In this document: positions 1 to 6,949 of the stretch, one piece after another | Numbering within the stretch: the first letter of the stretch is position 1 | Layout: the number at the start of each line of letters is the position of its first letter | NCBI GenBank assembly: GCA_023253575.1 | Contig: JALRGB010000785.1 | Coordinates: 1 to 12,540 of the forward strand | Length of the DNA stretch: 12,540 bases | Direction: 5' to 3' | Source: Verrucomicrobiales bacterium | Lineage (GTDB): Bacteria > Verrucomicrobiota > Verrucomicrobiia > Verrucomicrobiales > V1-33 | Notes under the pieces: generated by a model | Database searches by the model: none | The model's input: only the letters and a program-made list of their open reading frames with translations | Told to the model about the DNA's origin: nothing | Program-made: the position numbers and the translations under genes

Positions 1-20
1 TTGATGCTGATTTTACGGCG

Positions 21-75
21 GCGTCTGGCGTCTCAGACGGGCGTCTGGGTCGGGTTGGCGCGAGTTCGCGTCTGG
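21..75. repeat. Clustered GCGTCTGG repeats after the CAP gene
   Basis: GCGTCTGG occurs at 21-28, 41-48 and 68-75, with a variant GCGTCTCA at 28-35. CGTCTG (22-27) pairs with CAGACG (34-39), and the same CAGACG can instead pair with CGTCTG at 42-47, giving two competing small hairpins. The cluster lies just past the CAP gene stop. No T tract follows on the minus strand, so a terminator role is uncertain. Confidence 0.35.
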
Positions 76-76
76 A

Positions 77-2179
77 TTAGCGGAGCCGGACCCGGTAGAA
101 CATGTGGGCGTTTCCGTGGAGAGGGGTTGTGGCGCGAAATCGGGTGGCGGGAGTGATTGGTTGAAAGCGGGCCTCGGGGTCGACGGTCCATTTGGCTTCG
201 AGGCTGGGGGATTTCAGCAATTCGAGGACCATATTAGGGCGGTAGTGTTCCACGGCGAATTCGCATTCGAACTGGGTGGCGGTGAGGGACGGGGGGGTAT
301 CGAGGGTGATGACGGGGATTGGGTCTGGGGCGCCAGGGATGGCGGTGACGAGCAGGCTGGGTCCCCAGGCCAGGAAAAACTGATCATAGATTTGGGAGCG
401 GGCTTCGAGCGCGTAACTTTCCAACTGATTTGGGGTAAATGAGTATGGTGTAGACGCGGGGATAGTGGTCAGGGAGGGATTGGTGAGTGATTCGGTGTGG
501 GTGAAGGCAATGTCATCGATGTACCATCCGACGCCATCGGTGGTTTGCGGGTAATATTGACCTGAATCGGCGAACTGGTAGAGAAAGCGGACGGTCACGC
601 TGCGGCCGGCGGCGGACGAGAGGTCGACGGACTTTGGGGAGAAGGTGGTTTCGCCGCGGCCATTGGAGCCTGATTGCGCGTAGATATTTTGCCAAGTGGC
701 GCCTTCATCTAGCGAGAGTTGGACAAGGGCGGACTGGTCGGGAGTGGCCCATCCGAGGCGGCTTTTGAAGGTGAGGCGGGCGGATGAGCCTGGGAGGACG
801 GGGTGAGTGACCGTCAGCGATTGATTGACTGGTGGCTCAGGATGAGCGAGGTGGAACGAGAATGAGCCGCTGGCTTTGACGGTGGACGAGCGCACGGGAT
901 AGTCAGAGACGACGGCCTGCATCGAGTTGCTGGCGGATTCTGCCCCCTCGGTGAGGGTGAGTGGCGAGCGCCGTGAGACTCTTACTTGGGCACCGGTGGC
1001 GCCGTTGGCCGTGGTGACCTGATAAAGATTGGGAAATTTAACAAACGGAGAGGGGGGCCCGCTCAGCGTGGTTTCGATCGATCCTGGGCTGGAGACTGCC
1101 GGGTCGAAAACGATGACGTCGTAAGTGAAACTCTGAGGTTGTCCGCTGATGAGGACGTTGTTGAGGGTGACGGTATACGGTGTGTCCTGAGCCGGCCGGG
1201 GCCATGGATCGTTGGTGGCTGGGTCAAGAGATGACGGGTGCCAGACGAGAGTGTTTTCCCCTGCTCCGGGCTCCACGGGTTCGAGGCTGACGGGAACAAT
1301 TTTTCCCAGTTGGCTGACGGTGACGGTTGTCTGGCTGGTGAAGCTGGCCTTGGGGTGGCTGAACGACCACCGTGGATAGACGATATGGTATGGGGTGTAG
1401 CCGGCGGGCGGCCAAGCCACGAATTCGTGGCGAGTGGCTGGTCTGGGGGTGCCGTAGTTGGCATCGAGGATCCAGGTGGCATTCGCGCTGCGCTGCGATT
1501 CTGACGCGGGCACATCGCCGGTGCCCATGGTCTGGGTTTGGGGGTAGAAGAGCCATCGACGGTGACCGACGGCGGCATTGTTGTTACCGGAATCGCGGAT
1601 GTAGGCGGTGATGGCTTCGGGCCCGGCATTGCCGATGGCGATGTTCGAGTTTCCGGCGGCTTCCGCCCCTGCCGCCGAATAACAATACCAATCCGGCGGT
1701 GGCGTGTGACTGAGGGCGTTGTTGGACGACATCATCAAGGCCGCATCCTGAGACTTGGTATGCCAGATGTCATTGAGTGTGATGATGGCAGGTACGCCGG
1801 CCATCGCTCGAAAAAAATTGATGCGAGTGGCGACCAGATCTCGATAACTGGCTGCCGTGGAGCCGGCGAGGCAAAGATCGTAATGGCCAGTCCACGCCAG
1901 CTCGGCATTTTCCGAGGCGCTGTACACAGCATTGTAAAAATTGCGGACTTCCTCGCGATTTGAGGTGTCGACGACAAACCCTCGGGTGACTGAGCGGACC
2001 GAGGGTCGTGCTGATTCCGCTCGGAGTTGTTGCAGTTTCTCCGCGGTAGGGGGCGCCGGATATTTCCCTAAAATCACGTCGGCTTGCAGGGAAGCCATGC
2101 TGAGGCCCACACTGAAAACAAGGCGGCTCAGGCAGAAAAAATGAATTTGGCGCGGGATTTTGTAGAGGCGACCAAGCAT
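77..2179 (-). CDS. Secreted CAP/SCP-domain protein with beta-sandwich C-terminal region
   Basis: Predicted exported protein of about 700 residues; biochemical role unknown. Numbering from the ATG at 2179, residues 1-33 form a signal peptide (basic KIPRQ, then a hydrophobic stretch, ending LQA before DV). A CAP domain spans about 118-225, with LSHTPP (His158) and GHRRWLFYPQTQTMGTGDVP starting at about 205. That second motif is typical of an environmental CAP subfamily. The usual GEN motif reads GNSN, so one of the conserved acidic residues seems missing. Residues about 430-565 look like a jelly-roll/MAM-like beta-sandwich ending in VGWYIDDI. The last ~70 residues resemble the C-terminal module of verrucomicrobial secreted proteins and end FYRVRLR. 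The frame is open upstream to an ATG at 2326, but that codon lies in a terminator-like hairpin and the extension would bury the signal peptide, so I reject it. ATG 2185 is an equally possible start. It follows ispG by over 200 bases and is probably transcribed alone. Confidence 0.85.
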   Translation of the reverse strand: MLGRLYKIPRQIHFFCLSRLVFSVGLSMASLQADVILGKYPAPPTAEKLQQLRAESARPSVRSVTRGFVVDTSNREEVRNFYNAVYSASENAELAWTGHYDLCLAGSTAASYRDLVATRINFFRAMAGVPAIITLNDIWHTKSQDAALMMSSNNALSHTPPPDWYCYSAAGAEAAGNSNIAIGNAGPEAITAYIRDSGNNNAAVGHRRWLFYPQTQTMGTGDVPASESQRSANATWILDANYGTPRPATRHEFVAWPPAGYTPYHIVYPRWSFSHPKASFTSQTTVTVSQLGKIVPVSLEPVEPGAGENTLVWHPSSLDPATNDPWPRPAQDTPYTVTLNNVLISGQPQSFTYDVIVFDPAVSSPGSIETTLSGPPSPFVKFPNLYQVTTANGATGAQVRVSRRSPLTLTEGAESASNSMQAVVSDYPVRSSTVKASGSFSFHLAHPEPPVNQSLTVTHPVLPGSSARLTFKSRLGWATPDQSALVQLSLDEGATWQNIYAQSGSNGRGETTFSPKSVDLSSAAGRSVTVRFLYQFADSGQYYPQTTDGVGWYIDDIAFTHTESLTNPSLTTIPASTPYSFTPNQLESYALEARSQIYDQFFLAWGPSLLVTAIPGAPDPIPVITLDTPPSLTATQFECEFAVEHYRPNMVLELLKSPSLEAKWTVDPEARFQPITPATRFRATTPLHGNAHMFYRVRLR

Positions 2180-2184
2180 AATCA

Positions 2185-2209
2185 TATAGTAAATATAATT
2201 TATACTATA
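2185..2209 (-). promoter_or_regulatory. AT-rich imperfect palindrome with -10-like element before the CAP gene
   Basis: A 25-base imperfect inverted repeat has perfect 7-base arms (TATAGTA/TACTATA) inside an AT-rich island of about 55 bases, in otherwise GC-rich DNA. Read on the minus strand it contains TATAGT (2209-2204) and TATAAA (2204-2199), each one mismatch from a sigma-70 -10 box, placed about 20-30 bases before the chosen start. No good -35 box was seen. It could be a promoter core, an operator, or both. Confidence 0.4.
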
Positions 2210-2312
2210 ATGAGTAATTTTTGCAGCAGATTTTTTTAATTCTTCTCCTGTGGAGCAGGCCGGGGGGCGATTGGCGCTGGGAAAGCTGGAGGTGAGTGTG
2301 TCGAACGGGCAC

Positions 2313-2335
2313 AGAAAATCGGCCATTTTTGGCCG
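2313..2335 (-). terminator. Likely rho-independent terminator after ispG
   Basis: Reading the minus strand, CGGCCA-AAAA-TGGCCG forms a perfect 6-bp stem with a 4-base loop and is followed by ATTTTCTGT, a modest T tract. It lies about 65 bases past the ispG stop and ahead of the CAP gene, where a terminator is expected. The 3' side of an alternative stem (TTGGCC/GGCCAA, 2329-2342) overlaps it, so the two hairpins exclude each other. Confidence 0.5.
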
Positions 2336-2401
2336 AGGCCAATGGAGTTGGGCTGATGGGGGAGAGATTCTCGCGAGCGAAGTTGCCTTGGAGGGGGCTT
2401 A

Positions 2402-3307
2402 TTACGAAGCGGTGAGGAGGGATGAGATCAGGGTACGGGCGACGGGGATTTCGTGAACGCTATCCTCGGTGAGGGAGACGCGGATGGTATCGCCGATGCC
2501 ATCGCTGAGAAGTGAGCCGATGCCGATGGCGGATTTGATGCGGCCGTCTTCGCCGTCGCCGGCCTCGGTGACGCCGAGGTGGATGGGGTAATTCCAATCC
2601 GGGCCGAGTTCGTACAACCTTGCGACGAGCAGTCGGTAGGCGGCAATCATGACCTTGGGATTGCTGGCTTTCATGGAGAAGACGAACTCGTGATAGCCGT
2701 GATCGCGGGCGATGCGGGCGAATTCGAGGGCGCTTTCGACCATTCCGAGAGGGGTATCGCCGTAGCGATTCATGATGCGATCGCTCAGCGACCCGTGGTT
2801 GGTGCCGATGCGCATGGCTACGCCGCGCGTCTGGCAGAGGCGGACCAGTGGGCTGAAACGCTCACGGATGCGATCGAGTTCCGCGGCGTATTGGTCGTCG
2901 GAATACTCGACGATTTTGAATTTTTTGGAATCGGCGTAGTTACCTGGATTGACGCGCACTTTTTCGACCCATTGAGCGGCTTCCATGGCGGCTTCGGGTT
3001 TAAAGTGGATATCGGCGACGAGCGGGATGGTGCAGCCGTGGTGGCGCAGGCCGGCGGCGATGGCTTGGAGATTGGCAGCGTCTTTGACGGTGGGAGCGGT
3101 GATGCGGACGATTTCGCATCCGACGTCGACGAGGTCTAGCGTTTGCTGGATACAGGCTTGAGTGTCCATGGTATCGCAGGTGATCATGGACTGAACGCGG
3201 ACGGGGTGATGGCCGCCGATACCGACGGATCCGACCCTGACCTCGCGGGTGGGGCGGCGGTGGTAATTGTAGAGGTCCGGGCAGTGCGGAGTGGTGGCGG
3301 CGGGCAT
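2402..3307 (-). CDS. ispG: IspG (GcpE) TIM-barrel domain only, lacking the [4Fe-4S] domain
   Basis: IspG makes HMBPP from methylerythritol cyclodiphosphate (MEcPP) in the MEP isoprenoid pathway, using a barrel for substrate binding and a C-terminal [4Fe-4S] domain for reduction. The 301 residues match the barrel well: RVQSMITCDTMDT at 37-49, VADIHF at 97-102, VRVNPGNYADSKKF at 117-130, MRIGTNHGSLSD at 165-176, SMKASNP at 211-217, LGVTEAGDGEDGRIKS at 244-259 and GDTIRVSLTED at 272-282. The wording is that of the long chlamydial/plant-type enzyme. The protein ends about 20 residues after the barrel. The middle domain of long-type enzymes and the cysteine-bearing Fe-S domain are both absent, and usual lengths are about 360-400 (short) or over 600 residues (long). 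It ends with tandem TAATAA, and no Fe-S domain follows. The start 30 bases after rseP suggests co-transcription. Family identity is certain; activity alone is doubtful. Confidence 0.9.
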   Translation of the reverse strand: MPAATTPHCPDLYNYHRRPTREVRVGSVGIGGHHPVRVQSMITCDTMDTQACIQQTLDLVDVGCEIVRITAPTVKDAANLQAIAAGLRHHGCTIPLVADIHFKPEAAMEAAQWVEKVRVNPGNYADSKKFKIVEYSDDQYAAELDRIRERFSPLVRLCQTRGVAMRIGTNHGSLSDRIMNRYGDTPLGMVESALEFARIARDHGYHEFVFSMKASNPKVMIAAYRLLVARLYELGPDWNYPIHLGVTEAGDGEDGRIKSAIGIGSLLSDGIGDTIRVSLTEDSVHEIPVARTLISSLLTAS

Positions 3308-3337
3308 GGGGTAGGGGCCTTGAAGGTGGGCGGACGG

Positions 3338-4825
3338 TTACTGAGGCGGGGCGGCGGCCGGGCGCGGGGCGAATTCGATACGCTCTGGGCGGTCGCTGGT
3401 GCTGTCGGCGACGTCGCCCATATCTTTGAGGGTCACCATGATGAAGAAACCGAGGACCAGCATGACGCAGGCGCTCTGCACGTATTCGAGGACCCGGACG
3501 TCGATGGGGCGGCGGCGGATCCACTCGATGATGGCCATGGTGATATGGCCGCCGTCGAGGACGGGGAATGGCAGCATGTTCATGACCGCGAGGTTCACAT
3601 TCAGAAAGACCGAGAACCAGAGGACCCAGCGCCAAGCTTCAGGATTCTGCAGGATCGTCATGTACGTGCGCACGATGGTGACCGGGCCACCCATGTGGGC
3701 CACGCTGATTTCGCTCTTCGAGGCGATGCTGCCGATGAGGTTTTTCATCGATTGCAGACTTTCGCCAATTTGTTCAAAGGGTGTTTGGTGGAGGTGGGTG
3801 GTGCGGAGTGCGGGGTCATCAAACGAGACGATGCCGAGTTCTGGGCGTTGAGCGGACGTGGGTTTGTCGGGTCGGCGCGGGGTGATGACGAGGTCCATCG
3901 GGTTTCCCTGGCGGGTGATGCCGAGGGTGAATGGGGTGGTGCCATTTTTTTCTACATGACTGTAGAGCATGATGAAATGGGCCATGGGCTGACCGTTGAG
4001 CGAGGTGAGCACATCACCTGGGCGCAGGCCGGCTTCGTCGACTGGGCTGTTGGGGAGGATGGATTCGACGCGCAGGGTGGCGGCGCGGCCGACCAGTCCG
4101 ACTTTGCGGAGGGGCGGGCGTTTAAAGACGAAGTCGGTGAGGCGGGCGACGGGGCCGGTGGCGGGGGTAGTGCTACCGTCGAGGGCGACTAATTTCGGGG
4201 TGACGGGCACGTCTAGGGTGCGGCCGTCGCGTTCGACGGTGAAGATGATTTGGTCGCCGTGGCTCGAGACGATGCCCCAGATTACGCTGTTGACTTGGCC
4301 GTTCCAGCGCTGGACTGGCTGACCGTCGATGGCGCGGATGATGTCGCCGATTTTGAGGTCTGACTGGGCGGCGGGCATGTCGGGTGCGATGTACCCGATC
4401 TGTGTAGGTTCGTTTGGTTCATTGATTGGGCGCCCGACTTTCCAGACCATGACGGCGAAGAGGACGGCCAGCATGATGCTGAAGAGCGGGCCGGCGAAGG
4501 CGACGATGATTTTATCCAGTGGGGTGATGGGTGGCAGTGAGGCGCGCGGTTCCGCGCCGGCACCCTCGATGGCATCCATGGGGGCCATTTGCGGGAGGGC
4601 GACGAAACCTCCGGCTGGAATCCAGCCGAGGCCGTATTGCACGCCATTCCAAGTTCTTTTCCAGATAGGCTGGCCGAACCAGATCTGGAATTTGTCGACT
4701 TTAAGCCCGCGCCACCGCGCGGCGAGGAAGTGCCCCCATTCATGGACGAGGATCATGACGTTGAGGATCATCAACGCGAGGAAGATGGTCCAAGCGGTAT
4801 GGAGCAGGGGCAGGATAGTGGACAT
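3338..4825 (-). CDS. rseP: RseP-type site-2 zinc metalloprotease (M50) with two PDZ domains
   Basis: Inner-membrane intramembrane protease that cuts single-pass membrane proteins, classically anti-sigma factors after a first periplasmic cut. The zinc-binding HEWGH motif is at residues 28-32 in the first membrane helix, and the third zinc ligand lies in NMLPFPVLDGGH (416-427). Helices run at about 12-35, 105-128, 398-420 and 450-467. Two PDZ-like domains lie between them, about 140-210 and 245-320, with GLRPGDVLTSLNGQPM clear in the second. At 495 residues it is somewhat longer than the E. coli enzyme (about 450). A proline/alanine-rich tail follows the last helix. It is followed after 30 bases by ispG; the rseP-ispG pairing is widespread in bacteria, often with dxr upstream, but dxr is not adjacent here. 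The start at 4825 places the HExxH helix at the usual distance from the N-terminus. Confidence 0.95.
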   Translation of the reverse strand: MSTILPLLHTAWTIFLALMILNVMILVHEWGHFLAARWRGLKVDKFQIWFGQPIWKRTWNGVQYGLGWIPAGGFVALPQMAPMDAIEGAGAEPRASLPPITPLDKIIVAFAGPLFSIMLAVLFAVMVWKVGRPINEPNEPTQIGYIAPDMPAAQSDLKIGDIIRAIDGQPVQRWNGQVNSVIWGIVSSHGDQIIFTVERDGRTLDVPVTPKLVALDGSTTPATGPVARLTDFVFKRPPLRKVGLVGRAATLRVESILPNSPVDEAGLRPGDVLTSLNGQPMAHFIMLYSHVEKNGTTPFTLGITRQGNPMDLVITPRRPDKPTSAQRPELGIVSFDDPALRTTHLHQTPFEQIGESLQSMKNLIGSIASKSEISVAHMGGPVTIVRTYMTILQNPEAWRWVLWFSVFLNVNLAVMNMLPFPVLDGGHITMAIIEWIRRRPIDVRVLEYVQSACVMLVLGFFIMVTLKDMGDVADSTSDRPERIEFAPRPAAAPPQ

Positions 4826-4861
4826 GAGCCGGGTTGAAGTGGCTCAACGAGCCAAAGAGTG

Positions 4862-4890
4862 ATTCTAGCATCACCGGAGCCAGCCGCAAA
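4862..4890 (-). promoter_or_regulatory. Possible sigma-70-like promoter for rseP-ispG
   Basis: In the 115-base gap between the 83-residue gene and rseP, the minus strand carries TAGAAT (4867-4862, one mismatch from TATAAT). At 16-17 bases upstream lies a weak TTGCGG/TTTGCG -35 match (4890-4884). Between it and the rseP start is a small hairpin, GGCTC-GTT-GAGCC (4841-4853). A bulged stem at 4892-4915 lies just upstream of the -35 region. Only the -10 box is a good match. Confidence 0.3.
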
Positions 4891-4940
4891 CGCCGAGGTG
4901 ACACATTACACCGGCTGTGACCAGAGTGAGGCGGTCCGCT

Positions 4941-5192
4941 TTAGCGGGGTCGGCGACCGATGATGGCGCTCAACCCAGACAGGCCGACGGCCACGGCGAG
5001 ACCGAAAGCGAGGGTATCAATTCCCGGCACAAAACGCTTTTCGTAAGTGATTTGCTCGATGCCCGTGATCTCGTCCAGGGTATGAACCGCCACGGTGTTT
5101 TTTGACCAGCCCGGATGAGCGCCGTCAGCCACCCACCAGACAGCGGGGCCGAGGAAACTTATCACGGCAAGGAGACGGAGAGCGATTCGCAT
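4941..5192 (-). CDS. Small two-helix membrane protein, function unknown
   Basis: An 83-residue protein I do not recognise. Two hydrophobic segments, about 4-22 and 58-78, flank a polar loop of about 35 residues containing one acidic stretch (LDEITGIEQITYEKR). Arginines at both ends (R2, R6; RRPR at the C-terminus) suggest both termini are cytoplasmic and the loop is periplasmic, a membrane hairpin. It lies 83 bases after yceI and 115 before rseP, on the same strand. Its coding strand is less C-rich than those of its neighbours. There is no Shine-Dalgarno sequence. It is likely real because of the clean two-helix pattern and positive-inside charges, but no function can be assigned. Confidence 0.65.
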   Translation of the reverse strand: MRIALRLLAVISFLGPAVWWVADGAHPGWSKNTVAVHTLDEITGIEQITYEKRFVPGIDTLAFGLAVAVGLSGLSAIIGRRPR

Positions 5193-5275
5193 GAAGAAGG
5201 TCTGAGGGCTGAAGGCGGAGGAGGAATTGGCTTTGCCGGTTGCGGGTGGCGAACGGGCAGTGCTGGGCGGGGGCC

Positions 5276-5914
5276 TTATTTTTTCGGGGAGGCGCCGGCG
5301 ATGGCTAGGCTGACCTCGATGTCATCGGCGACTTTGTCGGTAGGGGCGGCTGGGTTGATACCGTAGTCGCTGCGTTTGATGGTGAAGGTGCTACGAATGA
5401 CCATGAGATCACCTTCCAGCTTGCCATTGCTGCGTTTGCCGAGCATCCCTGGCAGCAGCGTGACTTTGGCGGGGACGTTGATGGTTTTTTCGGTGCCTTT
5501 GAGGGAAAATTTCCCTTCGACGGTGGCAGTGGCGGTGTCGCCGGTCATTTTAAAGTCCGACAGGCTGTTGACGGTGAACTTGATTTCCGGGTGGGTGGCG
5601 GAGTCGATCCAGTCTTTTCCGTGCATGTGTTCCTTCATAGCGGTGTTTTCGACATGCAGCGACGGGGCCGCGATGGTGATGACACCTTTGGTGGCCTCGG
5701 GTTTTTCACGGTCGATGGTCAGGGTCCCGGAAACGCCATTGGCTGAGCCGGTGATGGTTTCGAGCACGGCATCCAGCTTAAAAGTGGCATTATTCACACC
5801 TTTGGGGTCTTTGAAGTCGAATGTTTGTTCGGCGGCGTGGGTGGCTGGCCCGGTGGCGAGCAGGGTGGCCGCGAGCAGGCGAGTGGAGGCGAGGATGAAG
5901 GTGGATGAATTCAT
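5276..5914 (-). CDS. Secreted YceI-family lipocalin-like protein
   Basis: YceI-family proteins are periplasmic beta-barrels that bind long-chain lipids; a Thermus member binds a polyisoprenoid. The start at 5914 gives 212 residues with a good signal peptide (STRLLAATLLATGPATHAA, cut near AA before EQTF). An upstream in-frame ATG at 5980 would add 22 residues before the signal and is rejected. The mature protein shows the family layout: FDFKDPKGVNNATFKLDAVL near the start, SGTLTIDREKP, a central HMHGKDWIDSATHPEIKF, the EGKFSLKGTEKTINVPAKVT strand pair, and IRSTFTIKRSDYGI followed by the KVADDIEVSLAIAGA strand. Length is normal for the family (about 190-220). A long imperfect hairpin lies just upstream (5931-5966). 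It is 96 bases after thuA, so it may have its own promoter. Confidence 0.92.
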   Translation of the reverse strand: MNSSTFILASTRLLAATLLATGPATHAAEQTFDFKDPKGVNNATFKLDAVLETITGSANGVSGTLTIDREKPEATKGVITIAAPSLHVENTAMKEHMHGKDWIDSATHPEIKFTVNSLSDFKMTGDTATATVEGKFSLKGTEKTINVPAKVTLLPGMLGKRSNGKLEGDLMVIRSTFTIKRSDYGINPAAPTDKVADDIEVSLAIAGASPKK

Positions 5915-5930
5915 TGGATTGGGGTGTGGG

Positions 5931-5966
5931 CGGCCAGTATTCCGAGAGAGTCGGACTACTGGGCCG
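5931..5966. repeat. Long imperfect inverted repeat 16 bases upstream of yceI
   Basis: Plus-strand arms CGGCCAGTA (5931-5939) and TACTGGGCCG (5957-5966) pair with one bulged base. An inner pair TCCGA/TCGGA (5941-5945, 5951-5955) continues the stem after one mismatch, around a GAGAG loop. That makes about 14 base pairs. No T tract follows in either direction, so it is not a standard terminator. It lies in the thuA-yceI gap and would be in the yceI leader or the end of the thuA transcript. Confidence 0.6.
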
Positions 5967-6010
5967 GGCTGGGAGTTCAAATTTTCCCGAGGGGTGGTGG
6001 TAGTGGCGGG

Positions 6011-6850
6011 TTATTTGGTGGTGGTGGCCGGCCCGAAGCCGGCGGCGGCTTGTCCTTGGTCGTCTAATTTACCGACGGACCAGAGCAGTCCGCGGGTGAT
6101 GAAGTCGAGGTAGCGGTCATCGGCGACGGTTTCGTTATTATGGCCGATGGTGGTGGAGAAGATCCGGGTTTTGTTCGGGCCGTAGTGATTGGTCCAAGCG
6201 ACGACGGCTTCTTGTTTCCCTTGGGTGCCGCGGGCGAGGACGTGGGCGGTGGGGAAAATGGTATGGTTATTATAAAGTTCCTCCTTACTGGTCGTCCATC
6301 CGGTGAGGCCTTTGGTGACTGGATGACTGGCGTCCGTCATGGTGACGGCGATTGGTTCCTGTGGGCCATGGCCGCTCGACTGGAGACCGAGCATTTCGAA
6401 CCACAAGGCGTCGGGTGAATCTGGTTCTACTGGGGAGTTGAAAATTCCCACGCGGTAGCTGTGCATGGCGCAGTGGAGATTGACGGCGGGCACGCCCTCG
6501 CGGTGGGCGGCGACGACGTTTTCGACGAGGGCGGCGTCTTTGACATCGGCGGTGCATTCATCGTGAATGACGACGTCGTATCCCTCGGCCCATTTCGGAT
6601 TTTCGTATTCTTTAAAGCGGAAGCTGGTGCCGCTATCGGCGGTGTAAAGGATGTCGACGGTCAAGTTGGCGCGTGCTTCTAGACCGGCTTTGAGGATTTC
6701 TTTTTGTTTGGCGTAATCGTGGCAGCATCCGCCGATGACGAGCAGGGCGCGCAGGGGTTTGGGGGTGCTGGCGCGTTCAGCGGCGCGCAGGCTGAGGCCT
6801 ACGGCGGTGGCGAGGATGGCCAGACTGGTGAGCAGGGCGGTGGATTTCAT
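6011..6850 (-). CDS. Secreted ThuA-domain (class I glutamine amidotransferase-like) protein
   Basis: A 279-residue ThuA-domain protein. The fold is that of class I glutamine amidotransferases, but the substrate is not known for most members, including this one; many in PVC bacteria sit in carbohydrate-use loci. The N-terminus is a signal peptide (hydrophobic 6-22, cut near AA at 23-24), so it acts outside the cytoplasm. Family marks are LLVIGGCCHDYAKQ (36-49), GYDVVIHDE (90-98), the nucleophile-like NLHCAMHSYR (124-133), HPVTKGL (176-182), EELYNNHTI (190-198) and IFSTTIGHNN (230-239). The usual ThuA nucleophile-elbow region here carries Cys127 between two histidines. No sugar-use genes lie nearby. 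Start 6850 is well supported by the signal peptide. It lies 99 bases after the M14 gene. Confidence 0.9.
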   Translation of the reverse strand: MKSTALLTSLAILATAVGLSLRAAERASTPKPLRALLVIGGCCHDYAKQKEILKAGLEARANLTVDILYTADSGTSFRFKEYENPKWAEGYDVVIHDECTADVKDAALVENVVAAHREGVPAVNLHCAMHSYRVGIFNSPVEPDSPDALWFEMLGLQSSGHGPQEPIAVTMTDASHPVTKGLTGWTTSKEELYNNHTIFPTAHVLARGTQGKQEAVVAWTNHYGPNKTRIFSTTIGHNNETVADDRYLDFITRGLLWSVGKLDDQGQAAAGFGPATTTK

Positions 6851-6949
6851 GGGTGGCAGTGGGGGTGGGGTTTCGGGGTTTGGTGTGAGGGATGATAGAT
6901 TGGGAGCGGGACGAGGGAAAAGCGAGTGGGAGAAACGGGCGGGGGGTGG
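6851..6949. other. G-rich thuA upstream gap with G-quadruplex-type motif
   Basis: This 99-base gap between the M14 gene and thuA is almost pure G/purine on the plus strand. At 6851-6878 there are four G runs (3, 5, 4 and 4 bases) with spacers of 7, 1 and 4 bases. This fits the G3+N1-7 pattern and abuts the thuA start codon, on the strand that is template for thuA. A TATCAT box on the minus strand could be a -10 element, but I see no good -35 box. Confidence 0.4.

Noticed and set aside
2186..2326. N-terminal extension of the CAP protein to ATG 2326
   Set aside because: The ATG lies in a terminator-like hairpin, the extension ends in the AT-rich island, and a good signal peptide begins after it.
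3143..4192. 349-codon open frame on the plus strand opposite rseP
   Set aside because: It is antisense to the well-supported rseP gene, has a low-complexity G/D/A/H-rich translation and follows from the strand base bias.
5915..5980. 22-residue extension of YceI
   Set aside because: It would place residues before an otherwise normal signal peptide and would cover the hairpin at 5931-5966.
5376..6113. 245-codon open frame on the plus strand opposite yceI and the end of thuA
   Set aside because: Antisense to two clear genes and spans their intergenic gap; no recognisable domain.
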